64,000 nt of DNA, taken from the NCBI GenBank assembly GCA_963576475.1, contig OY754972.1, forward strand, positions 8,423,062-8,487,061, read 5' to 3'. Shown piece after piece: positions 22,661 through 33,012 of this stretch. This stretch comes from Molanna angustata. Taxonomy: Eukaryota > Arthropoda > Insecta > Trichoptera > Molannidae. Both the position numbers and the translations under genes were made by a program. Position 1 is the stretch's first letter. Every line of letters begins with the position of its first letter. Under the pieces are notes generated by a model, which worked only from the letters and a program-made list of their open reading frames with translations, ran no database searches and was not told the origin of the DNA.

Positions 22661-22985
22661 ATATCTTGGTGGGACTATATTACAAATGATGAGCTTCTCA
22701 GCAAAATTGAAGGAACCAGGCACATGTTGAACACCATATCAAAAAAGCGTGCAAACTGGATAGGCCACGTGTTGCGACATGAGGATCTCCTACATATTAT
22801 CTTGTAGGGAATGGTTGAGATAGCAACTGGCAGAGAGCGTCCTAGCCGGTAGTATCTAGAGCGGACGTGCGAGACTTGAACTGTTCCTCCTACACAGAGT
22901 TTAAGAAAGTCGCTCAAAACCGAGCGGAATAAAGGAAGAGATGCATCGTTTTGGAAGAGATGTACACAATCAAAAGCATACTTTT
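22661..22985 (+). pseudogene. LINE RT tail (type B), right part
   Basis: Degenerate frames read ITNDELLSKI, KKRANWIGHVLRHEDLLHII and a basic region with RERPS, typical of the far C-terminus of a non-LTR RT. Stops are present. Sister copies are at 26.06 and 27.27 kb. Confidence 0.72.
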
Positions 22986-23700
22986 CATTATGCCGGATTC
23001 ATTGTCTAATGGTAATATCTTCCAACCAACCATATCTATACGTTGAAGTTATTCTCGAGTATGGTATGCAACCAACATGTAAATATAATACAATGGATAT
23101 TACAAAATTCCTCGTTGCTGTCCGTGGGCTTCTTCAAGGTCCCATTGCTCATGCGGAAAGCCTTCAAGAAGTTCTGTCATATTTATACGTAGTGTCTTAC
23201 TATTGGTTGATTCCTATTAAGTTGATTTTTTACAGAGATCTTGGTCACCCCTTTGATGCTTTACATTTAAAAAGATCTGAAGTCATTGACAGTCCACGAG
23301 TTTGAATCGTCTATTTACATTCGACGATTGTTCTTTTTGCACTATGGTGCCGAGAGATTGTCAATCTAGATGACTCCATGAGCTACTTTTCGTGCTATGC
23401 ATTTTTTGTCGCTCACTTAGCGTTCTGTGAAGGGGTCGTTTACAGTCCCCATATACAGAACTGGTGGTGGTGGAATTGGGAAATGTGAAGAAAGACGGGG
23501 ACAAGGATTGGATAAGGAGATATAATTTAGTGTTATTTGTAAGGAGATGATGCTTCAGATTGTATTGAGCTAATTTTCGCGCAAATATTGTCTTCCCTCA
23601 TTTAGCATGACGTGCATGGACTAATTAGTCCTTAAATAAGCTCATGCGGAGCGGATGGTAATAAAACAAACCAAAAAGTATATACAAAGAAATTTCTCAA
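22986..23700. other. Unassigned sequence with a 98-codon open frame
   Basis: The frame at 23009-23305 (+) has no recognisable motif and may be a retroelement remnant. Codon use is not distinctive. I do not call it as a gene. Confidence 0.35.
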
Positions 23701-23750
23701 ATCCCTGAACTTTCGTAATCAAATATAAAATTACTTGAGGAAGCACAAAT

Positions 23751-24043
23751 TACTTCCATTAAAAAAACGACGAAAAATCACATACATCCTCTTTCTTCAC
23801 AAAATATTAAATAATTTGGTTAAAAGTCCTTGTTCTGTTGAAAGAATGCCCTTTAACTGCCCATCTAGAGCATCATGCCACAACAGTGTATTTGACACAC
23901 CTTTGTCATGAACAAATTACGATCAAAACAGTTTTATTAAACGCAGTTGTAACAACTATAGTAATCTTAAAACTAAACGCGATCTATTTAATATGCCTCT
24001 GCAAGCACTAAAGCATATTCTCAATGAGACTACAAGCATCGGT
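23751..24043 (+). pseudogene. Dead CR1-like LINE RT C-terminus
   Basis: Reads LPLKKRRKITYILFLHKIL, then NSVFDTP, then a degenerate SFIKRSCNNYSNLKTKRDLF block and a terminal stop; one in-frame TGA breaks it. This is the usual C-terminal order of CR1-like ORF2. Confidence 0.75.
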
Positions 24044-24232
24044 TAGTGAAATCATCTTATTTCATCCTTCAAGTTCATTTCCCAGTTTTCTTAGAATATT
24101 CTAAATCTAATTCACTTGATCGATGTTCTCTTCATCGAATAATATAAAAAATTATAATGGGTATTTTAAATCTAACAAATGATTTTGTCTACATATATAT
24201 TTTTTCCTGAATCCAGGACGACACCCATTATT

Positions 24233-24290
24233 ATGGAATTCTACATATTTAACACCGTCAGCATTGACAAAATTAAAAAATCTAATATGA
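24233..24290 (+). repeat. Single diverged unit resembling the 41-kb satellite
   Basis: TATGGAATTCTACATATTTA, then ACACCGTCAGCATTGACAAA, align by eye with the monomer at 40935-41580 (TATAATGGAGTTTTACACC..CCGTATTGACAATT). Confidence 0.45.
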
Positions 24291-24309
24291 AAAATGTTTA
24301 TTTATTTTA

Positions 24310-24560
24310 GTGAAGTGATCTAATTGGCTTATTTCTTTGTTCTTCCTCTTCTTCAGCCTTTTTTTGCTTGGGGTCTGCCGACACCTCTTCTGCTTGTTCT
24401 CGGTCTCCATTCTACGATCTTTTTGGTCCATCGTGAATCCTGGCATCTGGCAATATGCCCAGCCCAGCTCCACTTATGTAAGACCAGCGACCCTTTCCGC
24501 TACATCGGCTACTTTGATTCTTTCTCTTATCATGACATTCTGAATTCTGTCCCTTATTGA
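24310..24560 (-). pseudogene. RTE-like RT C-terminal fragment
   Basis: The minus strand reads a decayed version of the LKW-x-WAGH-x-AR block: KVADVAERVAGL, a stop, ELGWAYCQMPGFTMDQKDRR, then a C-R-Q-T-P basic run. It is short and interrupted. Confidence 0.6.
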
Positions 24561-24829
24561 AATACCCAACAATTTTCTCTCCATAGCTCGCTATATCACT
24601 AACAGCTTGTGCATTATTCTTTGTTAATAATGTAAATATATTATGATGTATTTTGTAAAAAAGCTGTTATGTTTTCGATCAAAATAAAATAATATAAATA
24701 AATAATGTCATTTAAAAATAATCATTGAACTGAATAACAAATCAAGTATAGAAATTAAAGGACACCAAAGATGGGAAGAGGCTATAAACAAAAAATCAAG
24801 ATTTTTAAAGCAAAATATTTTATTTTCAG

Positions 24830-24924
24830 ATTCACTAAAGGAAGTGATGAGAAATGGGTGACCAAAAAGGTAGTAGATGTTCCCATGAAGAAGGTTGAAG
24901 GTTGGCGAGTTCCATATCTCTCAG
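24830..24924 (+). CDS. SELENBP1: SELENBP1 / methanethiol oxidase, coding exon (first of five in window)
   Basis: This is part of the selenium-binding protein family enzyme that oxidises methanethiol to H2S, formaldehyde and H2O2 in the cytosol (known family role). The exon encodes about 31 residues, from FTKGSDEKW through VVDVPMKKVEGWRVPYLS, matching the region of SELENBP1 around residues 285-320 of about 470. The acceptor is TTTTCAG before 24830 and the donor is GTACTT after 24924. It enters with two bases of a codon supplied upstream and leaves after the first base of a Gly codon, which fits the next exon exactly. Upstream exons (about 60 percent of the protein) were not found in the window. 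Confidence 0.9.
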
Positions 24925-25607
24925 GTACTTATATAAGTTTTGCCTTTTTTTATATTTCATACAGTGTTAATTCATTTGCATTATTTGTCATCCTCTTGCG
25001 CATTCTAAGGTTCAATTTATAATAATGACAATACGAATAATTAAAAAGCTAAATTGATCCTGCATATAGCTAAAATACACTGTTGAGGAAATTATGTTAT
25101 ATGGATGATTTTTAAAACACGAAAGAAGTCTGATGAATATGTTTGAATTAAATGATTCATGAATCTGAGTGATGCGAGTAATTGCTAAAGTTAAATAAAA
25201 CAGTCCTCTCTGCCTACCCAGTCCATTGAAGTTTATGACACTTTTCTGTCTCAACACGATTTAATTATATTTTTGCTTTTCCAATTTAAAATTTGGCATC
25301 GAAAATTTCTTACATATGTTAAATAATAAAATTATCGGAATTGACAAATATTTTTCACAATACGAGCGAAATGTTATCGTCGCAATTTGGCAATGTTTCA
25401 AAATAGATGAATATGTTGTTTTGTGGCATAAACATCGATTTTGAACAATACAGTATAATAAATAAATTTTGAGCTCGGATATTTACAGCAAGATTTATGT
25501 TTTATTGAAATAATAACACAGCATTTCGTTTTATATAATTAAAATTGTGCGCATTGAGAGAAATTTCACAGTCACCTACCCCACTCTATTGGAAACGTTA
25601 TCCAACT

Positions 25608-25660
25608 GTCGATTTGTTTAAGAGAATTTATTTCTCTTAACTGAATTTATTTTCTATAAA
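25608..25660 (-). repeat. Family X-related terminus
   Basis: TCCAACTGTCGATTTGTTTA followed by AGAGAATTTATTTCTCTTAA is the reverse complement of the terminus at 12.6 kb. Confidence 0.6.
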
Positions 25661-25849
25661 AAATACATCCATCATAGTAGTACTACTGCAGCCGAGGTAA
25701 ACAATGGTGATATTGTGTGTGTGTTTGTTTCACGCCTTCTGAAAAAATAAGAGCATATAAAATCTTTTTTATGTGCGTGCTTGTACCAGTATACCTGACA
25801 CAGTGTCATGCTAAAAAATGTGATAAAAATGTTAATGCATGCGATATTA

Positions 25850-25889
25850 AGTATAATTTCAAAAATTATTTTTTGAAATTATACTTGAT
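25850..25889. repeat. Short perfect hairpin
   Basis: AAGTATAATTTCAAAA and TTTTGAAATTATACTT form 16-bp arms around a short AT loop. Confidence 0.8.
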
Positions 25890-26059
25890 AATGCAACTGC
25901 AAATATTTGTTCACGTAGAAGTTAGAAGTACGTATTTATCGCAGGAGGACTTGCGGGGGGCACATTTACTGAAAAAAAACAGGTTTTCTAAACTTCCAAG
26001 AAGAATAAGAACATATCTAAATTTTGTAGGTATTTATTTAAATAACTAGACATGGTACA

Positions 26060-26230
26060 TAATATGAGATAGACTGTAAAGATTTAGAGGTCTTCGAGAT
26101 ATATGTAGACCTACCGGTCGAATTCTGGGTACATCTTGAAGAGATCGCATTACAAATGATGAAGTTTTCAGCAGAATTGAAGAAACCGAGCACACATTAA
26201 AAACCATATTGTCAAAACGAGTGGGTTGTG
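26060..26230 (+). pseudogene. LINE RT tail (type B) fragment
   Basis: Reads a decayed CRPTGRILGTS, DRITNDEVFSRIEETEHTL and ends TILSKRVG before passing into family Z. Homologous to 22.0-22.75 kb. Confidence 0.7.
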
Positions 26231-27262
26231 GCCAACTCAAAACTCCTCACTCCTCAACGCAAAAGTCATTCTATAAAGTATTAAAATTTTCTATGAAAAA
26301 TATTCAGCATTTTCATGAAATGAGTTTGTTAAATTATTTTTTATTAACTTGTTATTGGGTGCGTGTTAAATAATTATTTGACATAGCACCTGTTAGTGCC
26401 CGAGAAGCTACACAAAATAAACTAAAATTAATAAATAAAATTAAATATCCTATTATAAAAACTTGATAATTATTCAATGCCATTTTATGAAAATTATGTG
26501 CCTTTTTACCAATTTAAAAATAAAAATTTAAAATTTTAAGATTTGGGGTCACTTTGAAATATTTGATAGTTAAAAAATATCCATTCAGATATTTAAGAGT
26601 AAACTAAACGAGTGGGTTGAGGCCAGCGCTATACTCCTCACTAACAAGTCATTCTATAAAGTATTCAAATTTTGTATGAAAAATATTCAGCATTTTCATG
26701 ACATTATTTTTTATTTGAATATTTTATTATGAAAACTTGATATTCGTTTTTTAAAATAAACGAGTGGGTTGTGGCCACCGCTAACTCCTCACTAACAAGT
26801 CATTCTATAAAGTATTCAAATTTTGTATGGAAAATATTCAGCATTTTCATGACATTATTTTTTATTTAAATATTTTATTATGAAAACATGATATTCCTTT
26901 TTTTTAAAAGCCTTTTTACCAATTTAGGTTTCCTGAACTTGGGGTCACTTAGAAATATTTTACAGTTAAAAAATTGAGAAGCACTATTCAGATATCCTTC
27001 AAATTCTAATGGGGTCTAAATGAGTATTAGACTATACAAATTTGCAAAATTTGAAAATAATCGAATGAGTATTTTAGTCTATAATCGATAAAGTAGAATA
27101 AACACGCCGTACACAGCGCATAGCACACACACACACAGATACATTGTGATGAAACTTTCAGAATACAATCTCAGCATGATACTAACTGATAATCTGCAAT
27201 AAAAATAGCATTAAAATTTGCGAAATCATAACTCCCCACTATATCCCCTTGGGTTAGTGAGG
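26213..27262 (+). repeat. Family Z repeat cluster
   Basis: Three starts of the word ACGAGTGGGTTG(T/A)GGCC (26217, 26608 and 26758 areas), each followed by the same CTCCTCAC..CATTCTATAAAGTATT sequence. The last copy runs on to the CACGCCGTACA and TAACTCCCCACTATAT end. The 26.6 and 26.76 kb units are near-tandem. No coding frame. Confidence 0.75.
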
Positions 27263-27267
27263 AAAAC

Positions 27268-27475
27268 ATTCAAATTGGATATACTATGGGTTGCAACACG
27301 AAAATCTCTTACACAACATCATCTTGGAGTAATTAGTTGAGGGACCATCTGGCAAAGGCCTTCCTCACCACACCGAGTACACAGACTTAAAGACAGTTGC
27401 TGAAGACTGTGTGGTGGAAGAGATGCATCGTTTTGCTGCCAACTATTTCCACGAAAGAAGATGTAGCTAGATAAC
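27268..27475 (+). pseudogene. LINE RT tail (type B) C-terminus
   Basis: The frame, with stops, reads a decayed KLDILWVATRKSLTQHHLGV, then a region ending in GGRDASFCC, paralleling GRDASFW at 22.9 kb. It joins the end of family Z. Confidence 0.6.
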
Positions 27476-28306
27476 ACGGACATTAAAAAAACATCGCAAA
27501 GCTCTTATCAGTTAACATTAAGGAAGATATTAAAAGATATAATTTGACAAATTTTCAAATCATTACGACGAAAAGCACATAATATTTTTTGTGTTTATAG
27601 TCGGCTTGAAAGCAAATCTCCATTAACAGAAACTCATACAGAAAAAAATGGGTATTAAAAAAATAATGAATCAACTTTAATATGAGAAATATGGCTTTGG
27701 CGAAATCCCTCGAAAAGTTTTTTTTATGTTATTAATAAAAAGATTGAACAATTTGGAAACTCCCCAATCTCGGTATAATTTCCTTTGCGTTCAGTCGTTT
27801 TCTCTTTAGCCCTTCCAAGACATATTTCTTTACCAATTCAACTTTGGTAATAAAATTTGGTCGGAGCGCCTATATAAACATGAAAATTATTCAGATATCA
27901 GAAAGTCAGATTTTTGTTTTATTATTATGTCTTCACTTTGCGGCTATCCTCTGGTTTCGCGTTTTCCAACAAACTTCGGGGGTTAAATCGAAATAAATAA
28001 TAATATACATTTTCGGCAAATATTTTAATCGGTCATATTCCGGGAACAATTTGTAAACAAAAGTTTAGACGGGGCTTTGTAATACAAGTTTACTAAGTAA
28101 TTTATATTATTTCTGTAGCTCGGGTTTTGTTTTACACAAAACGGCGGCGGTGGGATCATGTTGCTGATTAAAATATACATTGGATATGAAATAAGGAATT
28201 TGCAAGAAACTATCGGTTTTACATAATATACAAATATTTACTGATTTATGAAAAAACATTTCACTTTTTTACAACTTTCTTTTGTTTATTAAGAATAGAT
28301 GATTTA

Positions 28307-28460
28307 GATAGGTGGTAGCAGAGCGGTTAGCGCGCTGGGTTTGTAATCCAGTGGTCGCGAGTTCGAATCCTGCCATGACCGATTTCGTTCACCTTTGGCA
28401 CAAGCATTTATGCTTAATTTAGGGAACGTATGACGATGTATATGTATTTGTCAAAAAGAT
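28307..28460 (+). repeat. SINE-2 (tRNA-Thr-derived)
   Basis: The best preserved head: AGCAGAGCGGTTAGCGCG, anticodon loop TTTGTAA (TGT), B box GAGTTCGAATCC, followed by the common tail. Confidence 0.85.
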
Positions 28461-28816
28461 GGGAACGTAAACTTACAAAAAAAGGTAGGTACTTCAAAAA
28501 ATCCACGGATGTCAAAAAAAGACGAAAAATATATGTCGAGTTAGCAATGTGCTGCTTCTGTTCCGTTTTATCTTCCCACCCTGTAAGGAACATGGCATGA
28601 CGGCAGGAACTAGTCTAGAACCTTCAAACTACGCAAACCCCGAAAGAAATTGGGAAATGATAAATATTTAATGTTGTTTAGCATAAGCTCATCGTAGATC
28701 ATTTCAGTCGCCATGATAAATTATTTTACAAAAATACTTTCATTTTATGACCCTAAAACGGGTCGTTTCTACGTTTCAATTTTCAATCTCATAGTATGCA
28801 TGCAATAAAATATTCA

Positions 28817-29367
28817 GAACGAGTGGGTTGTGTCCAACACTAAACTCCTCACTAACAATTCACTCCATTAAGTATTAAATTTTTTTATAGAAAATTTTCA
28901 GCATATCCATGAAATGAGTTTGTTCAATTTATTTAACTTTTTACTATGAAACTTTATATTTCTTCAATGCCATTTTATGAAAGTGATTTTATGAAAGTGT
29001 GCCTTTTTACCAATTTGAAAATAAATATTACATATTTTAAGTTTCCTGAGCTTGGGGTCACTTTAAAATATTTGACGTTAAAAAAATTGAGAAGCACTAT
29101 TCAGATATCTTTCAAAATCTAATGGGGTCTAAGCGAGTATTAGATATAAATCTTTGCAAAATTTGAAAATAATCGAATGAGTACTTTAGTCTATAATCGA
29201 TAAAGTAAAATAAACACGCCGTACATAGCACACAGTACATAGCACACACACACGGATACATTGTGATGAAACTTTCAGAATACAATCTCATGATACTAGT
29301 TGATAATCTGTAATGAAAAAATAGCCTTAAAAATTGCGAAATCATAACTCCCCACCTTTGGGTTAAT
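28817..29367 (+). repeat. Family Z repeat
   Basis: ACGAGTGGGTTGTGTCCAAC start through CACGCCGTACATAGCACAC to TAACTCCCCACC, nearly colinear with 26.2-27.26 kb. Confidence 0.75.
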
Positions 29368-30029
29368 TAGGTGTAAAAATATTAGGTCTTGAATTAGTAG
29401 TAAATTATTTTTTCTAACCTGTGATTTTTTATGTATTTCTTTATACAAGAATTATTTTGATAGGTGAGCAATTCCTCAACTGCATGATGGTATGTTAAAT
29501 CATGCTTGAATTACTCCTGGAATTTCGCAAACTGTATAGCCCATAGAAAGTTTATCGTGTTTTGCCAACACGCTGTCTATCGACTTAATTTTGTTTAATG
29601 AAAATTTAATAACCTGAAATAATGTTCCACTTTGTCACAGCTATATATTCTACATTGCTTCGACGTCATTTTATGCATACTTCACGACGAACGTCTATTG
29701 TTTATGAACAATGAGAGTATGTTTATTTTCCAGGTAGCGTACGTAGGTATGCAAATATAAACAGCAGTATTTATACATAATAAACATTTTCATACACCTT
29801 GTGCAAATAGTGAGATTGTTGCTAAGCGTCATTGTTTTCCGACAACAGTGTTTACGGTCCAGACAAACGAAAATTTTGTTTTCCAAAGATGTATTTGTTG
29901 AAATGCATAATTAATCATATTTTGTGTTGATTCTCGGGCTACCTGCAGTACTCTGTCAAATTTAATTTTCACATTATACCTAGCATATATAACAAGCTGC
30001 CACGTTCTGGAGGTTTATAAAAGTATTAA

Positions 30030-30320
30030 TATCCATAATCATCAAGACTATGGAATAGCTTAAGTCCGGATATTATGTCGCCTAACTCACATGGTATTTA
30101 AAAAAAAGGAATATTTATTCCTAAACATCTGATCCCGGTTTCCTCACTTAGTGCTTTCTCAATCATTTTGTTTCTATGAAATTTTTCTCTTTGCTTTGTT
30201 ATATAATTTTTTCATACTTTGTAATCTGATTGGTTGAAAGAAATTGGCAACAAGACCGTCAGTTTGCAATATATATTTATACTATGTGCTAAAAGATAAA
30301 TAAATGAATAAATAAACAAA
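30030..30320 (+). pseudogene. LINE 3' fragment, same family as 39.85-40.57 kb
   Basis: Reads RLWNSLSPDI-like residues and KKKEYLFLNI then a stop, followed by a 3' UTR with TGATTGGTTGAAAGAAATTG and an (AAAT)n tail. Confidence 0.75.
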
Positions 30321-30432
30321 AAAAAATATTAATTATTAAATAAATAACTTTTAAAAAATACATATTAAAAAAAACGAATAAGTAAATAAATAAAAATTTA
30401 AATAAATAAATAAATTCTTAATCTTCTTCTTG

Positions 30433-31224
30433 ACCTTGTCCTACATTAGGTAGGGTCGGCTCTCCTAATCCATTGTCGCCAGGATGATCTGTCCTGTTTT
30501 GTCGGGGTTGGTATTTGGTCTTTATCCATGAGCTTACTCATACTACTCCACCACGTGGATAGATAAATACTTAATTAATAATTAAATAACTTGTTAATTA
30601 ATTAATAAACAATCAGCAAATCTAAACTAAAAACGTATTGAAAAAACAAAGCTTGTGCATAGTTTTTTTAATGCTTATGACCGATTTCGTTCGAAATCGG
30701 TCGTGGCAGGATTCGAACCTGCGATCACTGGATAGCTAAGACAGCGCGGTAACAGCTCTGCCACCACCCATCTCTTAAAAAAAACATTAGTTCATAGTAA
30801 TATTTCGATTGTAGGTAATTTATTACCTACTTAAAAAAAAATATTTAATTAAAAAAAATTTGGTGAATTAAAATTGTCAAGTCCGAAATATTCTTGAATT
30901 AAAGTCGTGCAAGATTATTGATACTACAAGCCTAGACCTGTGTTGGCGCTCTTGGTTTTGCAGTTCCTTTAATATCTAGACTGCAGAAGTTTTCCTCATT
31001 CTTCTTCGATTCTTTCACGTACCGTCTTCACTGCGAAAGTTCAAGACCATCAGGCAGGGCTAACTCCACCTAGTTCGGCAGCTCGAAATAGTGAATCAGT
31101 GATTTTTATTGAACCACTGCCTATTGCTCATTACTTGGTTTGACTTGTTACTTTACTCTCTTATTTAATATCATCTTTTTCTTCCTCTTTTGGTTGATCT
31201 GTGATCTATTTCAACAGGTCTTGG
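30433..31224. repeat. Tandem segmental duplication, copy 1 (792 bp)
   Basis: Nearly identical to 31225-32487 apart from a few substitutions and the 462-bp insertion in copy 2. The unit runs from ACCTTGTCCTACATTAGG to CAACAGGTCTTGG and includes a SINE-2 copy. Confidence 0.95.
30679..30776 (-). repeat. SINE-2 copy with palindromic tail
   Basis: Minus-strand tRNA-like head. Its tail is replaced by GACCGATTTCG-TT-CGAAATCGGTC, an 11-bp-arm hairpin. Confidence 0.75.
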
Positions 31225-31470
31225 ACCTTGTCCTACATTAGGTAGGGTCGGCTCTCCTAATCCATTGTCGCCAGGATGATCTGTCCTGTTTTGTCGGGGT
31301 TGGTATTTGGTCTTTATCCATGAGCTTACTCATACTACTCCACCACGTGGATAGATAAATACTTAATTAATAATTAAATAACTTGTTAATTAATTAATAA
31401 ACAATCAGCAAATCTAAACTAAAAACGTATTTAAAAAACAAAGCTTGTGCATAGTTTTTTTAATGCTTGT

Positions 31471-31568
31471 GACCGATTTCGTTCGAAATCGGTCGTGGCA
31501 GGATTCGAACCTGCGATCACTGGATAGCTAAGACAGCGCGGTAACAGCTCTGCCACCACCCATCTCTT
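31471..31568 (-). repeat. SINE-2 copy (duplicate of 30679-30776)
   Basis: Identical structure to the copy in duplication unit 1, including the hairpin. Confidence 0.75.
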
Positions 31569-31592
31569 AAAAAAACATTAGTTCATAGTAAT

Positions 31593-32054
31593 TTTAACAT
31601 CAAAAGAATAGCAATTAAACAAATAAATAAATACATAAGAAATACATCAATAAAACAATATAACTACCTCTATCTAGCTGTACCGCAAAATACATATTAT
31701 ATTGTAATATCCACAAATAAACAAACATTATACCTAGAAAATAACCCACTAATAAAATAAAATTCTTAGAACTATATCAATAAACAAATATAACTACCTG
31801 TATACAAACATATTTAGGGATTGGTCGGTCAATTGTCAAGTCTAACTATAGTCTCCACCCACTGCCATTGTTTAATACTCTGTTTATAGATACTGACCAA
31901 TCAAAAAAATTGTAAGCTCAACCCTCTACCTATATAACCCGACAGAAACTCCACGCCGTCATAGTCTTGAAGATGCCCTAGCAAGGCGAAATAGCTATCG
32001 ACGAACTTATAAATACACGTAGAATCTAAAACAAATTGTTTTATTTTAATATAA
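31593..32054 (+). mobile_element. 462-bp non-autonomous element with hammerhead-like motif
   Basis: Absent from the otherwise identical duplication copy 1 and flanked by TTCATAGTAAT (31582-31592 and 32055-32065), an 11-bp target duplication. Its 3' part holds TTGAAGAT, a stem II (GCC..GGC), GAAA at 31988-31991, palindromic TAGCTA, TC and then CACGTAGAATC. There is no terminal inverted repeat and no coding frame. The variable-length duplication and the ribozyme-like motif suggest a retroelement, perhaps Penelope-related. Confidence 0.75.
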
Positions 32055-32433
32055 TTCATAGTAATATTTCGATTGTAGGTAATTTATTACCTACTTAAAA
32101 AAAAAATTTAATTAAAAAAAATTTGGTGAATTAAAATTGTCAAGTCCGAAATATTCTTGAATTAAAGTCGTGCAAGATTATTGATACTACAAGCCTAGAC
32201 CTGTGTTGGCGCTCATGGTTTTGCAGTTCCTTTAATATCTAGACTGCAGAAGTTTTCCTCATTCTTCTTCGTTTCTTTCACGTACCGTCTTCACTGCGAA
32301 AGTTCAAGACCATCAGGCAGGGCTAACTCCACCTAGTTCGGCAGCTCGAAATAGTGAATCAGTGATTTTTATTGAACCACTGCCTATTGCTCATTACTTG
32401 GTTTGACTTGTTACTTTACTCTCTTATTTAATA

Positions 32434-32724
32434 TCATCTTTTTCTTCCTCTTTTGGTTGATCTGTGATCTATTTCAACAGGTCTTGGGACGAGGATGTCC
32501 AGTTCTCCTCCCATCTCTTTGATGGTTTTCTCGTTGGTCGACATTCCTCTGGTATCTCGCGCATTGCAATCTTTGGCATCCTTTCTATATTCGTCATCTC
32601 TCCAGTACCGTCTTCTTTGCCTGCTCCACCTTACAATATTCTCCACATTACAGGTTCTGCGGATATTCTCGTTGGGAATTCTGTCTCTGAAGTTTCTGCC
32701 CAAAATTGGTCTTAGCGTTTTCAT
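32434..32724 (-). pseudogene. RTE-like RT C-terminal fragment
   Basis: The minus strand reads LGRNFRDRIPNENIRRTCNV then ENIVRWSRQRRRYWRDD, the RTE block before the C-terminal basic region, and ends in LDILVPRPVEI. The tandem-duplication breakpoint cuts it. Confidence 0.72.
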
Positions 32725-32809
32725 CTCTGTTATTCTGAGAAGCTGTTTTTTTTCTACTCTGTACTAGCATATGTTTGTTAATAATTCTCACGTTTCTTTT
32801 CATTTTCAG

Positions 32810-32994
32810 GAATGATGAGCGACATAATTATTTCTCTGGACGACAAGTTTCTGTACTTCACCAACTGGCTCCACGGAGACGTCAGACAATACGACATTAC
32901 CGATACTGAAAATCCTAAACTCACCGGTCAGATCTTTCTCGGGGGGAAGATCATGAAAGATCAACTAAAGGTGATCGAAGATAAGGAACTTAAG
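32810..32994 (+). CDS. SELENBP1: SELENBP1 coding exon (second in window)
   Basis: Encodes about 61 residues, from [19 protein letters not shown] through [11 protein letters not shown] and LTGQIFLGG to VIEDKELK. This is the most conserved stretch of the family, with the WLHGD-RQYDI motif of the beta-propeller-like core. The acceptor CATTTTCAG completes the Gly codon begun in the previous exon. The exon ends on a codon boundary before a weak donor, GTGGGA. The open frame runs a few codons into the intron to a TAA, so the donor, not the stop, sets the end. Confidence 0.95.
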
Positions 32995-33012
32995 GTGGGA
33001 TTTGCGTTGTAA

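Larger units (their letters stand above)
31225..32487. repeat. Tandem segmental duplication, copy 2 (with insertion)
   Basis: Same unit as 30433-31224. A 462-bp element sits at 31593-32054. The right breakpoint lies within the RTE fragment that follows. Confidence 0.95.
24925..32809 (+). other. SELENBP1 intron (7.9 kb), repeat-filled
   Basis: Bounded by GTACTT and CATTTTCAG. It contains family Z copies, type B RT tails, SINE-2 copies, a LINE tail, a tandem duplication and an RTE fragment, listed separately. The stretches 25023-25600, 27480-28300 and 29370-29970 show nothing further that I can name. Confidence 0.85.

Noticed and set aside
23009..23305. 98-codon plus-strand frame as a gene
   Set aside because: No motif, no splice or promoter support, and it adjoins a decayed LINE tail.
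28307..28385. tRNA-Thr gene
   Set aside because: Acceptor stem does not pair properly and the same head plus tail recurs five times, so it is a SINE.
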